Below, piece by piece: positions 9,757 to 18,180 of a stretch of DNA of 64,000 nt (position 1 is the stretch's first letter; each line of letters opens with the position of its first letter). This stretch comes from Butyrivibrio sp. X503 (lineage in GTDB: Bacteria > Bacillota > Clostridia > Lachnospirales > Lachnospiraceae): positions 186,001-250,000 of the forward strand of contig NZ_RAIQ01000004.1 in assembly GCF_003625475.1 (NCBI RefSeq), written 5' to 3'. Position numbers and translations under genes: made by a program. The notes beneath the pieces are model-generated. The model had not been told where the DNA came from, made no database searches, and saw only the letters and a list, made by a program, of their open reading frames with translations.

Positions 9757-10980
9757 TCAGCTCCTGTAATCTGCATTTATTTTGACATAGTCATAAGTAA
9801 GGTCGCATCCCCAAGCCGTAGCCTCCGCGGTTCCCTCGTTCATATCAACATAAACGGTAACCTCGTCCGCCTTCATGATCTTGAGTGCAACGTTCTCATC
9901 AAAATCAAGCGGTACACCCTTGTGGAATACCTCTATTCTTCCGTTGGGACTCTGGAAATAGAGCTCAACATCGTTCTGATCAAACTCTGCCCCCGAATAG
10001 CCCATAGCGCATAGGAATCTTCCGAAGTTCGCATCACATCCGAAGATTGCGGCCTTTGAAAGATTTGAACCAACGATCGCTCTTGAAAGTGTTCTTGCAT
10101 CTTCGAGTGTCTTGGCGTTTACAACCTTGGCCTCAAAGAGCTTGCTTGCTCCCTCTCCGTCCGCAGCCATCTTCTTTGCCAGGAATCTGCAGACATGTAA
10201 AAGAGCCTTCTTAAATATCTCGTACTCTTCTCCCTTAGACCTGATCGTCTTGTTTCCGGCCTCTCCGTTTGCCATGCAAAGGAGCGTATCATTGGTCGAT
10301 GTATCGCCGTCAACAGTGATCATATTGAAAGTCTCCGCAACGACTTCGCTTACAGCCTCCTGTAAAAGACTCTTATCTATCGAAATATCTGTTGTAAGGA
10401 ATGCAAGCATGGTACACATGTTGGGATGGATCATTCCGGATCCCTTACTCATTCCTCCGAGTGTAACTGTCTTTCCGTCAATCTCAAAGGTAACGGCAAT
10501 TTCTTTATTTACGGTGTCTGTAGTCATGATAGCCTTGGAAGCCGCTGTTCCCGCTTCTATTCCGCCATCTAATGTCTTACTCATCTTCTCGACGCCCATA
10601 ACAAGCTTATCTACGGGAAGCTGCATTCCGATAACTCCGGTAGAAGCAACCGCAACGGAATTGTAATTTACTCCGAGACATCTCTCAACCGCCTTGGCCG
10701 TTGCTATACATGCATCAAAGCCTTCTTTACCCGTACAAGCATTGGCTATTCCTGAATTGATAACAACCGCTTGCATTGGATCGCCCGATTCTACAATCTG
10801 TTTGTCCCACTGAACACAGGCAGCTTTTACCACATTGGTAGTAAATGTTCCTGCACAAACACAGGGAACCTCTGAATAAACAAATGCCATATCGGTTCTG
10901 TCTTTGTATTTGATATTAGCTTCGCAGCTTGCGGCCATAAATCCTTTGGCAGCGGTTACTCCACCCTGAATATCTTTCAT
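9757..10980 (-). CDS. argJ: bifunctional ornithine acetyltransferase / N-acetylglutamate synthase
   Basis: 407 residues. ArgJ recycles the acetyl group from N-acetylornithine to glutamate and, in its bifunctional form, also makes N-acetylglutamate from acetyl-CoA. The precursor cuts itself before a threonine that becomes the catalytic residue. Here that site reads [14 protein letters not shown], with Cys in place of the commoner Ala before the Thr. Other conserved parts: an N-terminal [22 protein letters not shown], and [13 protein letters not shown]. No separate argA-type gene with an amino-acid kinase domain is seen, which supports a cyclic pathway. It sits between the GNAT gene and argB. 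Confidence 0.96.
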   Translation of the reverse strand: MKDIQGGVTAAKGFMAASCEANIKYKDRTDMAFVYSEVPCVCAGTFTTNVVKAACVQWDKQIVESGDPMQAVVINSGIANACTGKEGFDACIATAKAVERCLGVNYNSVAVASTGVIGMQLPVDKLVMGVEKMSKTLDGGIEAGTAASKAIMTTDTVNKEIAVTFEIDGKTVTLGGMSKGSGMIHPNMCTMLAFLTTDISIDKSLLQEAVSEVVAETFNMITVDGDTSTNDTLLCMANGEAGNKTIRSKGEEYEIFKKALLHVCRFLAKKMAADGEGASKLFEAKVVNAKTLEDARTLSRAIVGSNLSKAAIFGCDANFGRFLCAMGYSGAEFDQNDVELYFQSPNGRIEVFHKGVPLDFDENVALKIMKADEVTVYVDMNEGTAEATAWGCDLTYDYVKINADYRS

Positions 10981-11022
10981 ATCTGATGCCGTCCTTTTCC
11001 ACTAAAATTCTTTTAACCGGTA

Positions 11023-11466
11023 TTACTTGTTGAAAACCGTAAGGTTCTCCTCATTTAAAGTAAAATCATAATAATTCATGTCAGATCTCAGGGTCCATCC
11101 CATCTTCTGCCAGAATTTATTTCCAACAACATTAGTTACGAATGCATTTAAGCAAACCTTATTGATCTTTTCTTCCTTAAGCCGCTCACAGCAAAAGTGC
11201 ACCATCTGCTTACCGATTCCGTGCATTCTGTACTTCTCACTTACGCACACATGATAAAGACAAGCTCTTCTGCCGTCATGTCCGCAGAGGATTGCTCCGA
11301 CTATCTTGCCATCTTCCACGGCAACTGCGCTCGTATTCGGATTTCTTTTTATGAATCTCTCTATTCCTTCTCTGGAATCGTCCATCGATCTCATTCCGAA
11401 ACCGTGAATGGACATCCAAAGTGCATAGACATCATCATAATCTTCCATAGTCATAGTACGAACCAT
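11023..11466 (-). CDS. GNAT-family N-acetyltransferase within the arginine operon
   Basis: 147 residues. The acetyl-CoA-binding GNAT core is visible: VRTMTMEDYDDVYALW, the beta strand VGAILCGHDGRRACLYHVCV, the pyrophosphate loop motif EKYRMHGIGKQMVHF, and a C-terminal NKFWQKMGW. It lies between argC (25 bp upstream) and argJ (42 bp downstream) on the same strand, so it is almost surely in the arg transcript. Substrate is unknown. It could supply extra N-acetylglutamate, act on ornithine or arginine intermediates, or be a passenger. The family fold is sure; the role is inference from position. Confidence 0.85.
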   Translation of the reverse strand: MVRTMTMEDYDDVYALWMSIHGFGMRSMDDSREGIERFIKRNPNTSAVAVEDGKIVGAILCGHDGRRACLYHVCVSEKYRMHGIGKQMVHFCCERLKEEKINKVCLNAFVTNVVGNKFWQKMGWTLRSDMNYYDFTLNEENLTVFNK

Positions 11467-11491
11467 TTTCTATCTCCTAAAAGCTCAAGCA

Positions 11492-12544
11492 TTAAGGGAA
11501 GCTTGGAACAAGATCCAGTCCCTTCGCCTCATCAAATCCAAACAAAATGTTCATGTTCTGAACAGCCTGTCCTGCGGCTCCTTTTACAAGATTATCAAGT
11601 GCGCCCATCATGATAACTCTGCCTGTGCGCTCATCAATCTTAAATCCGATATCCGTAAAGTTACTTCCTTCAACCCATCTTGTCTCAGGATATACGCCGT
11701 CTTCCAAAATTCTTATGAATTTCTCTTTTCCGTAATACTTCTCATAAGCTGCGCGAATATCAGCCGCTGTGGGAAGCACTCCGTCTTTTTTCACCAAAGA
11801 TGCATACTCTGTTGCGAGGATACCTCTGTTCATGGGAACAAGATGAGGTGTGAAATTGATCGTGATCATCTCGCCTGCCGCATAACCGAGCTGTTCCTCA
11901 ATCTCGGGAGTATGTCTGTGAACGGCCACTCCGTAAGGCTTGGCGCTCTCGTTTACTTCGCAGTAGAGATTTGCAACCTTTCCGCCTCTTCCGGCACCCG
12001 ACACACCGCTAAGCGCGTCTACAATAAGTGTCTTGGGATCGATAAGTCCTTCTTTTATAAGAGGATATGCCGTCAAAATAGAACATGTCGTATAGCATCC
12101 CGGATTGGCGATAAGTCTTGCGTTCTTTATCTTATCTCTGTTGATCTCGCAAAGTCCGTAAACCGCTTCTTCTATATACTGAGGAGATTTGTGCTCGATC
12201 TTGTACCACTCCTCATATACCTTTACATCTTTTAATCTGAAATCAGCGGACAGATCGATGATCTTTACCTTATTAAGAATGTCATCATTGACAAGCGATG
12301 CGCAAAGTCCCTGAGGCGTTGCCGTGAAGATGACATCAACTTCGTTTGCAAGCTCTTCCATATTGTCATCAAGACACTTGGCATCAACAAGCTTATAAAA
12401 GTTTCCGAATGTCTCGCTGTACTTCTTATCTATATAGCTCCTTGAACCGTACCACACAACCTGTGCGTCGGGATGAGCCTGTAAAAGTCTGACTATTTCC
12501 GCTCCGGCGTACCCGGTAGCTCCTATTATTCCTACCTTGATCAT
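11492..12544 (-). CDS. argC: N-acetyl-gamma-glutamyl-phosphate reductase
   Basis: 350 residues. It reduces N-acetylglutamyl phosphate to the semialdehyde with NADPH. The N-terminal nucleotide-binding motif is GIIGATGYAGAEIVRLL, and the catalytic cysteine is in NPGCYTT (about 150). SGVSGAGR and HRHTPEIEEQL are family motifs. It is the first gene of the minus-strand arginine operon, with AGAGAGG upstream of its ATG and a promoter at 12605-12633. It is divergent from argG. Confidence 0.97.
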   Translation of the reverse strand: MIKVGIIGATGYAGAEIVRLLQAHPDAQVVWYGSRSYIDKKYSETFGNFYKLVDAKCLDDNMEELANEVDVIFTATPQGLCASLVNDDILNKVKIIDLSADFRLKDVKVYEEWYKIEHKSPQYIEEAVYGLCEINRDKIKNARLIANPGCYTTCSILTAYPLIKEGLIDPKTLIVDALSGVSGAGRGGKVANLYCEVNESAKPYGVAVHRHTPEIEEQLGYAAGEMITINFTPHLVPMNRGILATEYASLVKKDGVLPTAADIRAAYEKYYGKEKFIRILEDGVYPETRWVEGSNFTDIGFKIDERTGRVIMMGALDNLVKGAAGQAVQNMNILFGFDEAKGLDLVPSFP

Positions 12545-12604
12545 TTCCGATTAACCTCTCTGAAGTCTAGCTTTTCCTAGATTTAATATGTATAAACTTT
12601 TTTC

Positions 12605-12633
12605 AGTATACGACCGCCAATAAAAATATGCAA
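12605..12633 (-). promoter_or_regulatory. argC operon promoter
   Basis: On the minus strand, a -35 element TTGCAT (12633-12628) and a -10 element TATACT (12610-12605) are separated by exactly 17 bp. This is a good housekeeping-sigma promoter, 61 bp upstream of the argC start. The -35 hexamer is identical to that of argG on the other strand. Confidence 0.75.
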
Positions 12634-12643
12634 CAATAAATTT

Positions 12644-12686
12644 ATATTTATGCATTAAAAATGTATTTTTTAAATATTTATGCATT
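12644..12686. promoter_or_regulatory. two 13-bp direct repeats, candidate ArgR operator
   Basis: ATATTTATGCATT occurs at 12644-12656 and again at 12674-12686, a 30-bp (about three-turn) offset, in the space between the two divergent -35 elements. The first copy runs into an imperfect palindrome TGCATTAAAAATGTA. AT-rich boxes with TGCAT-like half-sites resemble ARG boxes bound by the hexameric arginine repressor. Placement between argC and argG supports this. No argR gene is in the window. Confidence 0.6.
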
Positions 12687-12692
12687 TTACTA

Positions 12693-12721
12693 TTGCATTT
12701 TTTTATAGGTCGGAGTATATT
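12693..12721 (+). promoter_or_regulatory. argG promoter
   Basis: A -35 element TTGCAT (12693-12698) and a -10 element TATATT (12716-12721) are 17 bp apart. The start site would be near 12728, giving a leader of about 85 nt before argG. The -35 lies 6 bp after the second 13-bp repeat, so a repressor bound there could block both promoters. Confidence 0.72.
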
Positions 12722-12813
12722 ATGATAGACAACGCGAAAAAGGGCATTCGCCCGCGTTTCTTAATTATATCACCAATAATATTGAATAAACATTATGAAA
12801 GAAGGATAAAAAC

Positions 12814-14037
12814 ATGGCTAAGGAAAAAGTTATTTTGGCTTATTCAGGCGGACTTGATACTACTGCTATCATTCCGTGGCTCAAGGAAAATTTTGATTAC
12901 GAAGTAGTTTGCGTATGTATCGACTGCGGACAGGAGGAAGAGCTCGACGGACTTGAAGAGAGAGCTGTCAGCTGCGGTGCAAGCAAACTCTATATCCTCG
13001 ATGTTGTAGATGAGTTCTGTGACGAATATGTAGTTCCTTGCGTAATGGCTCATGCCGTATATGAGAACAAGTATCTTCTCGGAACATCAATGGCACGTCC
13101 TCTTATCGCCAAGAAGCTCGTTGAGATCGCAAGAAAAGAAGGCGCTACAGCAATCTGCCACGGCGCTACAGGTAAGGGTAACGACCAGATCAGATTTGAG
13201 CTTGGTATCAAGGCTCTTGCACCCGACATCAAGATCATCGCTGCTTGGAGAAACGACAAGTGGACACTTGATTCACGTGAGTCAGAGATTGAGTACTGCA
13301 GACAGCACGGAATCGATCTTCCTTTCTCAGCTGATTCCAGCTACAGCCGTGACAGAAACCTTTGGCATATATCTCACGAAGGTCTTGAGCTTGAAGATCC
13401 CGCTCAGGAGCCTAATTACAAGCACCTTTTGGTACTCGGCAAGACACCTGAGGACGCACCCGATACACCTACTACAGTTACAATGACATTCGAGGCAGGC
13501 GTTCCCAAGTCAGTTAACGGAAAAGAGATGAAGGTTTCCGATATTATCCGCACACTCAACAAGCTCGGTGGCGAGAACGGAATCGGTATCGTAGATATCG
13601 TCGAGAACCGTGTTGTTGGTATGAAGTCTCGCGGCGTTTATGAGACACCCGGCGGAACTATCCTTTACGAAGCACATCAGCAGCTTGAAGAGTTGATTTT
13701 AGATCGCGATACCTATACAATGAAGAAAGATATGGGCAACAAGTTTGCCGATATAGTATATGAAGGGAAATGGTTTACTCCTCTTCGCGAGGCCGAGCAG
13801 GCGTTTATTGAATCAACACAGAAGTATGTAACCGGTGAAGTTACATTCAAGCTCTACAAGGGTAATATCATCAAGGCAGGTACTAAGTCACCTTACTCTC
13901 TCTACAACGAGAGCATTGCATCATTCACAACAGGTGACCTTTATGACCACCACGATGCTGAAGGATTCATAAACCTCTTTGGACTTTCTTCAAAGGTTCG
14001 TGCAATGAAGATGCAGGAAGTAGCTAAGAATAAGTAA
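12814..14037 (+). CDS. argG: argininosuccinate synthase
   Basis: 407 residues. It joins citrulline and aspartate with ATP to make argininosuccinate. The N-terminal PP-loop AYSGGLDTT is intact. Further family motifs are CHGATGKGNDQIRFE, the DNLW-type stretch SRDRNLWHIS and GRKSPYSLY-like TKSPYSLYNES. AGAAGGAT precedes the ATG. The gene diverges from the argC operon. Its usual partner argH is not next to it or elsewhere in this window, so the last step must be encoded elsewhere. Confidence 0.97.
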   Translation: MAKEKVILAYSGGLDTTAIIPWLKENFDYEVVCVCIDCGQEEELDGLEERAVSCGASKLYILDVVDEFCDEYVVPCVMAHAVYENKYLLGTSMARPLIAKKLVEIARKEGATAICHGATGKGNDQIRFELGIKALAPDIKIIAAWRNDKWTLDSRESEIEYCRQHGIDLPFSADSSYSRDRNLWHISHEGLELEDPAQEPNYKHLLVLGKTPEDAPDTPTTVTMTFEAGVPKSVNGKEMKVSDIIRTLNKLGGENGIGIVDIVENRVVGMKSRGVYETPGGTILYEAHQQLEELILDRDTYTMKKDMGNKFADIVYEGKWFTPLREAEQAFIESTQKYVTGEVTFKLYKGNIIKAGTKSPYSLYNESIASFTTGDLYDHHDAEGFINLFGLSSKVRAMKMQEVAKNK

Positions 14038-14040
14038 TTT

Positions 14041-14334
14041 ATGAATTCACTCACTCTACTTATAATTTATATTGCAGCAGTGAATATTATAGGGTTTGCC
14101 TTAATGGGAATCGATAAGAGAAAGGCGCGCAAAGGCGCCTTTCGAATTCCCGAGGCGACCCTTTTTGCATTTGCGTTCATAGGCGGAAGCATCGGTTCCA
14201 CCTTAGGCATGTTTATTTTCAAGCACAAGACCAGACACTGGTATTTCAAATTCGGAATGCCCCTGATCATTCTGTTACAGGTCGCCTTTGTACTTGCTCT
14301 GTTCTTTTCACCCATTAAGTTCAGTTTTATTTAA
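14041..14334 (+). CDS. DUF1294 family small membrane protein
   Basis: 97 residues. The pattern MGIDKRKARKGAFRIPEATL, then GGSIGSTLGMFIFKHKTRHWYFKFGMP, is that of the DUF1294 family. There are about three membrane segments: the N-terminus, a middle glycine-rich one and the C-terminus. It begins 3 bp after the argG stop without a strong ribosome site, so it may depend on argG translation. Function is unknown for the family. Confidence 0.85.
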   Translation: MNSLTLLIIYIAAVNIIGFALMGIDKRKARKGAFRIPEATLFAFAFIGGSIGSTLGMFIFKHKTRHWYFKFGMPLIILLQVAFVLALFFSPIKFSFI

Positions 14335-14349
14335 AAAAAGAGGTATCCC

Positions 14350-15090
14350 ATGTTTATTGCAGTTTGCGATGATAATATTGCCGACAGAAAACAGACCGAA
14401 AGACTTCTCGGAAGACAGTCTGACAGATTTATGAAAGAATTCGGTGACAGGTTATACATAGATTCTTTTGGAAACGCAGAGGCTTTTATGTATAAGCCCG
14501 AGATGTATCACGGGCTTTTTATCGACATGACAAGCAGCAAAGAAAACGGTGTAGAGATTGCCCGTATGCTCGTGGAAAAAGGCATCACAAGCCCTATTAT
14601 CATGTGCTGCTCTTCTCTCGATTACAGAACGCTTATTCCTGCGGCAGGCATTGTAGCAGATAATATTCATTACCTCGATAAACCCATAAAAGTTGCCGAT
14701 CTTACCGATATTATCAACTTTATCAAGAGCAGCATTAAAACTGACGTACCGAGGATCGAACTCAGAGATAATGATGAGACTCTCTATGTTAGTGGAGATG
14801 ACATTGTCTGTGTAAAAGAGATTGGAAGAAAAATCAGGATTTGGCTCACAGACGGAAGAACACTCGATCAGCTCGGGACCGCCTACAATTTTTACAGCCA
14901 GTGTGTGAAATTTCCGCAGATATGTCCCGTCAACAACTCCTGCCTTGTTAATGTCAATTATGTAAAAAGCAAAGGTCCGCTTCATGTTACAATGAATAAC
15001 GGATGTTCTTTTATAATTTCTTTTGAATACCGCAAGACTATCAATGAGACTAAAGCAATCTTAGAGGCTATTGATACATCCTCTCATTAA
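14350..15090 (+). CDS. LytTR-type response regulator without an adjacent kinase
   Basis: 246 residues. The N-terminal half is a receiver-like domain (IAVCDDN at the start, a likely phospho-Asp in LFIDM, and the terminal KP of YLDKPIKV). The C-terminal half fits a LytTR DNA-binding domain, with GDDIVCVKEIGRKIRIWLTDGRTL, FPQICPVNNSCLVNVNYVKS and a final NGCSFIISFEYRKTI. AGAGG precedes the ATG. The usual AgrC/VirS-type sensor kinase is not nearby, so its input is unknown. Such regulators often control bacteriocin, virulence or envelope genes. Confidence 0.85.
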   Translation: MFIAVCDDNIADRKQTERLLGRQSDRFMKEFGDRLYIDSFGNAEAFMYKPEMYHGLFIDMTSSKENGVEIARMLVEKGITSPIIMCCSSLDYRTLIPAAGIVADNIHYLDKPIKVADLTDIINFIKSSIKTDVPRIELRDNDETLYVSGDDIVCVKEIGRKIRIWLTDGRTLDQLGTAYNFYSQCVKFPQICPVNNSCLVNVNYVKSKGPLHVTMNNGCSFIISFEYRKTINETKAILEAIDTSSH

Positions 15091-15127
15091 GCTTTACTGA
15101 TAAGTCCATCCGTGGTATCATCTTCAT

Positions 15128-15144
15128 GTAGTATTAAATACTAC
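15128..15144. repeat. perfect 8-bp-arm palindrome upstream of degV
   Basis: GTAGTATTAAATACTAC is a perfect inverted repeat with a one-base centre, 28 bp upstream of the DegV start. It is the kind of site a dimeric regulator would bind. A second weaker repeat, CGTAT...ATACG, spans 15144-15161. Whether these control the degV gene is inference. Confidence 0.5.
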
Positions 15145-15171
15145 GTATGCAAGTTTATACGTGGAGGCACT

Positions 15172-16008
15172 ATGAGTTATAAGATTGTAGTAGACAGCTG
15201 TTGTGATTTACCTGCTGAATACAAGAATGATCCAAGATTTGAGTTTGTACCGCTTATTTTGCAGGTTGGTGACAGCGTTATCGTGGATGATGACACCTTT
15301 GATCAGGCTGATTATCTTGCCAAGGTTGCGGCATCCGAGGATTGCCCCAAGACTGCATGCCCTTCTCCCGATCTTTTTGTAAAAGCATATCAGACGGACG
15401 CAGACGATATTTATGTTGTTACGCTCACATCCAAACTGAGCGGAAGCTATAACAGCGCACTGCTCGCCAAGAATATATATCACGAAGAATACGGTGAAAA
15501 GAATATTTATATAGCGGATTCTCTTTCCGCAAGCTGCGGAGAGGCTCTGATCGCTCTTAAGATAGCAGAGCTCGCCGATAAGGGTCTTAAGTTTGAAGAA
15601 ATAATACCGGAAATTGAAGCATACAGAGATGAGATGCTCACATATTTTGTCCTCGATTCACTTGATGCACTTCGTAAAAACGGACGCCTTACGGGAATGA
15701 AGGCTCTCGTTGCTTCTACTCTCAGTATCAAGCCCGTATGTTACGGTCTTAAAGGTGAGATTGTTCAGAAAGCTCAGGGAATCGGTATCAGGAAGGCTCT
15801 TGTTAAGATGACGGAGCTAGTGGCATCGGAGATCAAGAATCCCGAAGAGAAAAGGCTTATGATCTCTCACGTTAACTGTTTTGAGCGTGCGGCGGTTGTA
15901 AGGGATCTCATAATGAAAAAAGTTCCTTTCAAAGACGCTATCATCGTCGATACCGCAGGTGTTTCAACAACATATGCCGCGGACGGAGGAATCATAGTAA
16001 CTTGTTGA
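15172..16008 (+). CDS. DegV family fatty-acid-binding protein
   Basis: 278 residues from the ATG at 15172, chosen for the GGAGG just upstream. DegV/FakB proteins bind a fatty acid and present it to the kinase FakA for phosphorylation and use in phospholipid synthesis. Seen: IVVDSCCDLP at the N-terminus, VVTLTSKLSGSYNSA, and the C-terminal VDTAGVSTTYAADGGIIV that closes the lipid pocket. The usual VDSSCDLP has one Ser replaced by Cys. No full fakA is in the window, but a fragment of a FakA-like C-terminal domain is encoded at 35631-35924. Confidence 0.9.
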   Translation: MSYKIVVDSCCDLPAEYKNDPRFEFVPLILQVGDSVIVDDDTFDQADYLAKVAASEDCPKTACPSPDLFVKAYQTDADDIYVVTLTSKLSGSYNSALLAKNIYHEEYGEKNIYIADSLSASCGEALIALKIAELADKGLKFEEIIPEIEAYRDEMLTYFVLDSLDALRKNGRLTGMKALVASTLSIKPVCYGLKGEIVQKAQGIGIRKALVKMTELVASEIKNPEEKRLMISHVNCFERAAVVRDLIMKKVPFKDAIIVDTAGVSTTYAADGGIIVTC

Positions 16009-16013
16009 AAAAG

Positions 16014-16045
16014 GCCTCACAGATATCAAAATCTGTGAGGCTTAT
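16014..16045. terminator. hairpin terminator between degV and the LacI-type gene
   Basis: Arms GCCTCACAGAT (16014-16024) and ATCTGTGAGGC (16031-16041) pair perfectly around a 6-nt loop, followed by TTATTT. It immediately follows the degV stop and precedes the convergent LacI-family gene end, so it may serve both. Confidence 0.85.
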
Positions 16046-16058
16046 TTATTATCGTAAT

Positions 16059-17084
16059 TTACGGATCAATTCTCTTTACGCTCTCTCCTTCTATCATGTG
16101 ACCTTCTATAATGGTTACGCCCTGTCTGTAACGTTCTCCGCTTATTTTGCGAATCAAGTTAATAACTGCATTGCGGCCCATTTCGTAACTATCGACACCG
16201 AAAGTAGTTAGTTTTAGGTCACACAATCCGGGGAAAAGATAGTTGTCATATCCGACGACCGATACATCCTCGGGAACTTTGTAACCGTTCTCACGAAGTC
16301 TTTTTATCATCATGCTCGCCGTAAGATCGCAAGTGCAGACAAACGCCGAAGGCATATCTTCAGGCAGAACAAAGAACCGATCATAATCCATCTCACCCGT
16401 TTTAAGATCCCTGTCAGGAATGATCCAGTCTCGAACGAATGGATGTCCGTGCTCCAGAAGTGACTTGGTATATCCAAGATACCTGTCGGTGATCGTTCCG
16501 GAAGCCAGTATCGTTCCGACAAAGCCTATATACCTATGTCCCATATTAAACAAATGATTGGTAAGAACATACGCGCCATGGTAGCTGTCAGAAACAACCG
16601 CATCCTCATCTCCGCTGTGGTTGCAGAAATCAAGATAGATCATCGGAGTATTGCTCTCTTCTTTTATCATATTAAGATAGTCTTCGCTAAGTCTTCCGAT
16701 AACTATAACACCGTCGACTTTGTTATCACTTATGATACGGGGAAGAACCTTCTTTTTCTCATTTTCAGCGGACACAACTTCCAGCATGGTAAAACAGCCC
16801 TTATCCATTGCAATCTGCGAAACCTGCTGATGCATCCTGTTGTAAAAAGAGCTGTATTCGCTCATAAAAGCCTCAGAAATAAGAACACCCAATGTATAAC
16901 TCTTTACGGTATTTCCCATCTTCCTTGATACCGAAGGAACATACCCCATCTCATCGGCAAGGACATTGATCTTGTTCCTAAGTTCTTCGCTCATTCCCTT
17001 TTGACCGGAAAGAGCCTTAGAAACCGTAACCGTACTTACTCCGATCCTGTCCGCGATATCCTTTAATCTTACCAGTTTAGCCAT
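16059..17084 (-). CDS. LacI-family transcriptional regulator
   Basis: 341 residues from the ATG at 17084, which has GAGGGG upstream and begins directly before the DNA-binding domain. The helix-turn-helix reads VRLKDIADRIGVSTVTVSKALSG. A periplasmic-binding-protein-like ligand domain follows (TLGVLISEAFMSEYSSFYNRM to the C-terminus). Such repressors usually sense a sugar or its phosphate. No sugar operon adjoins it, so the effector cannot be named. A perfect 7-bp inverted repeat lies just upstream and may be its own operator. Confidence 0.92.
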   Translation of the reverse strand: MAKLVRLKDIADRIGVSTVTVSKALSGQKGMSEELRNKINVLADEMGYVPSVSRKMGNTVKSYTLGVLISEAFMSEYSSFYNRMHQQVSQIAMDKGCFTMLEVVSAENEKKKVLPRIISDNKVDGVIVIGRLSEDYLNMIKEESNTPMIYLDFCNHSGDEDAVVSDSYHGAYVLTNHLFNMGHRYIGFVGTILASGTITDRYLGYTKSLLEHGHPFVRDWIIPDRDLKTGEMDYDRFFVLPEDMPSAFVCTCDLTASMMIKRLRENGYKVPEDVSVVGYDNYLFPGLCDLKLTTFGVDSYEMGRNAVINLIRKISGERYRQGVTIIEGHMIEGESVKRIDP

Positions 17085-17123
17085 TTTAAAACCCCTCAAA
17101 CAAACTTTATTGCTTTCTTGTAA

Positions 17124-17142
17124 GTATAAAGTATATTTATAC
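17124..17142. promoter_or_regulatory. inverted repeat upstream of the LacI-type gene
   Basis: GTATAAA and TTTATAC form a perfect 7-bp inverted repeat with a 5-bp centre, 40 bp upstream of the regulator's ATG. It is AT-rich and may overlap its promoter. Autoregulation is a reasonable guess. It lacks the central CG typical of many LacI-family sites. Confidence 0.4.
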
Positions 17143-17247
17143 GAATTAAAACAGATAAATTTAACCACTTAAAAAATAAACACAAACGACTTTTTTTATC
17201 ATATAATTATCCAAGAGAAAATAAGCAGATAGGAATATATAATACCA

Positions 17248-17745
17248 ATGATCTCAGTTAAAATATCAAACAACAAAGCTTTCATGAAAAGCTTACTGAC
17301 AACCGAACTATTTGATAATTTCTATGTCGAGGAAGTTGCGATCGACACCTTCAACAGCTTCTACATCGACGGTCATCTTCACAAAGAATTCTTCAACGAC
17401 GAAGAGAATACGGATACTTCCGCACTTGCTGATTTTTCAACGTGGTCCGAGCTCCGTCCCATCTGTCTTGATCTTATAAAGGGCAAAAGAACTCCCTTAA
17501 AATTTAAGTTTGTCTTTCACTTAAACGAAAGCGAAACCGCAAAGATCATTGAAAAAGCAGGCGCAGACCTCTTTCCTTCCGATATAAAGCTTGCAATAAA
17601 CATAAGATTTTCAAACGGAGAGCTCGTGATAACGACAGGAACCGCTTTTAGCGTCTTTACCCTGGATAAGAGCATAGAAAAAGCCTGGGACTGTTACTTC
17701 CCAAGCTTTCTTGAATCCAACGAAATCACACTGCAGTATCTTTAA
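17248..17745 (+). CDS. DUF5721-like protein of unknown function
   Basis: 165 residues, soluble, no signal peptide. It begins MISVKISNNKAFMKSLLTTE and contains FNSFYIDGHLHKEFFNDEE, which I recall as the pattern of a Lachnospiraceae-restricted family (DUF5721). This match is from memory. The rest is alternating strands and helices with a conserved-looking GTAFSVFTLDKSIEKAWD near the end. It is convergent with the Hpt gene, and their ends overlap by 20 bp. No function is known to me. Confidence 0.7.
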   Translation: MISVKISNNKAFMKSLLTTELFDNFYVEEVAIDTFNSFYIDGHLHKEFFNDEENTDTSALADFSTWSELRPICLDLIKGKRTPLKFKFVFHLNESETAKIIEKAGADLFPSDIKLAINIRFSNGELVITTGTAFSVFTLDKSIEKAWDCYFPSFLESNEITLQYL

Positions 17746-18094
17746 ATTTATTCAGTATTGTCACAAGCTCATCGTATTTGGGCTTGATGATATTGTACTG
17801 CTCTTCATAGCCTTCCATCGAACCGGCTCTCAAAATCTCCGTAAGCTCACATACGGCGCCAAGCATTCCTTTAAGACCCAGATTGGCGCTCACTCCCTTA
17901 AGCGCATGCACAGCCTTAAATGCCTCTGTGACATTGCCTTCTTCCAAGTATTTGGTAAGCTCTCCCATGTTCTTGTCTGAGAGAAATTTGACCATGAACT
18001 TGGCGATAAGATCCTCATTTCCCATGAATCTTCCAAGAACATCGTCCCAATCAACGCCCCATGCAATTAATTCAGATTTGAATCCTGCATCCAT
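17726..18094 (-). CDS. Hpt phosphotransfer domain protein
   Basis: 122 residues forming a single helical histidine-phosphotransfer domain. The phosphorylated histidine is in AVHALKGVSANLGL (about 63). GGAGTG precedes the ATG. Stand-alone Hpt proteins carry phosphate between hybrid kinases and response regulators. No hybrid kinase is nearby, so its partners are elsewhere. Upstream, TTTGAAT and ATTCAAA form a perfect inverted repeat at 18109-18126, a possible control site. Confidence 0.88.
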   Translation of the reverse strand: MDAGFKSELIAWGVDWDDVLGRFMGNEDLIAKFMVKFLSDKNMGELTKYLEEGNVTEAFKAVHALKGVSANLGLKGMLGAVCELTEILRAGSMEGYEEQYNIIKPKYDELVTILNKFKDTAV

Positions 18095-18108
18095 ATGTTC
18101 ACTCCGTG

Positions 18109-18126
18109 TTTGAATTAGTATTCAAA
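18109..18126. repeat. 7-bp inverted repeat upstream of the Hpt gene
   Basis: TTTGAAT (18109-18115) and ATTCAAA (18120-18126) pair perfectly around TAGT, just upstream of the ribosome site. It could be an operator or an RNA hairpin in the leader. Confidence 0.35.
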
Positions 18127-18180
18127 TATTGACTATATATTGATTTTACACCATAAAAGAACTTACATCAACGAAATACT

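Noticed and set aside
12680-12907. Plus-strand reading frame across the arg promoter region
   Set aside because: It crosses the promoter and overlaps the start of argG in another frame, with no ribosome site or family likeness.
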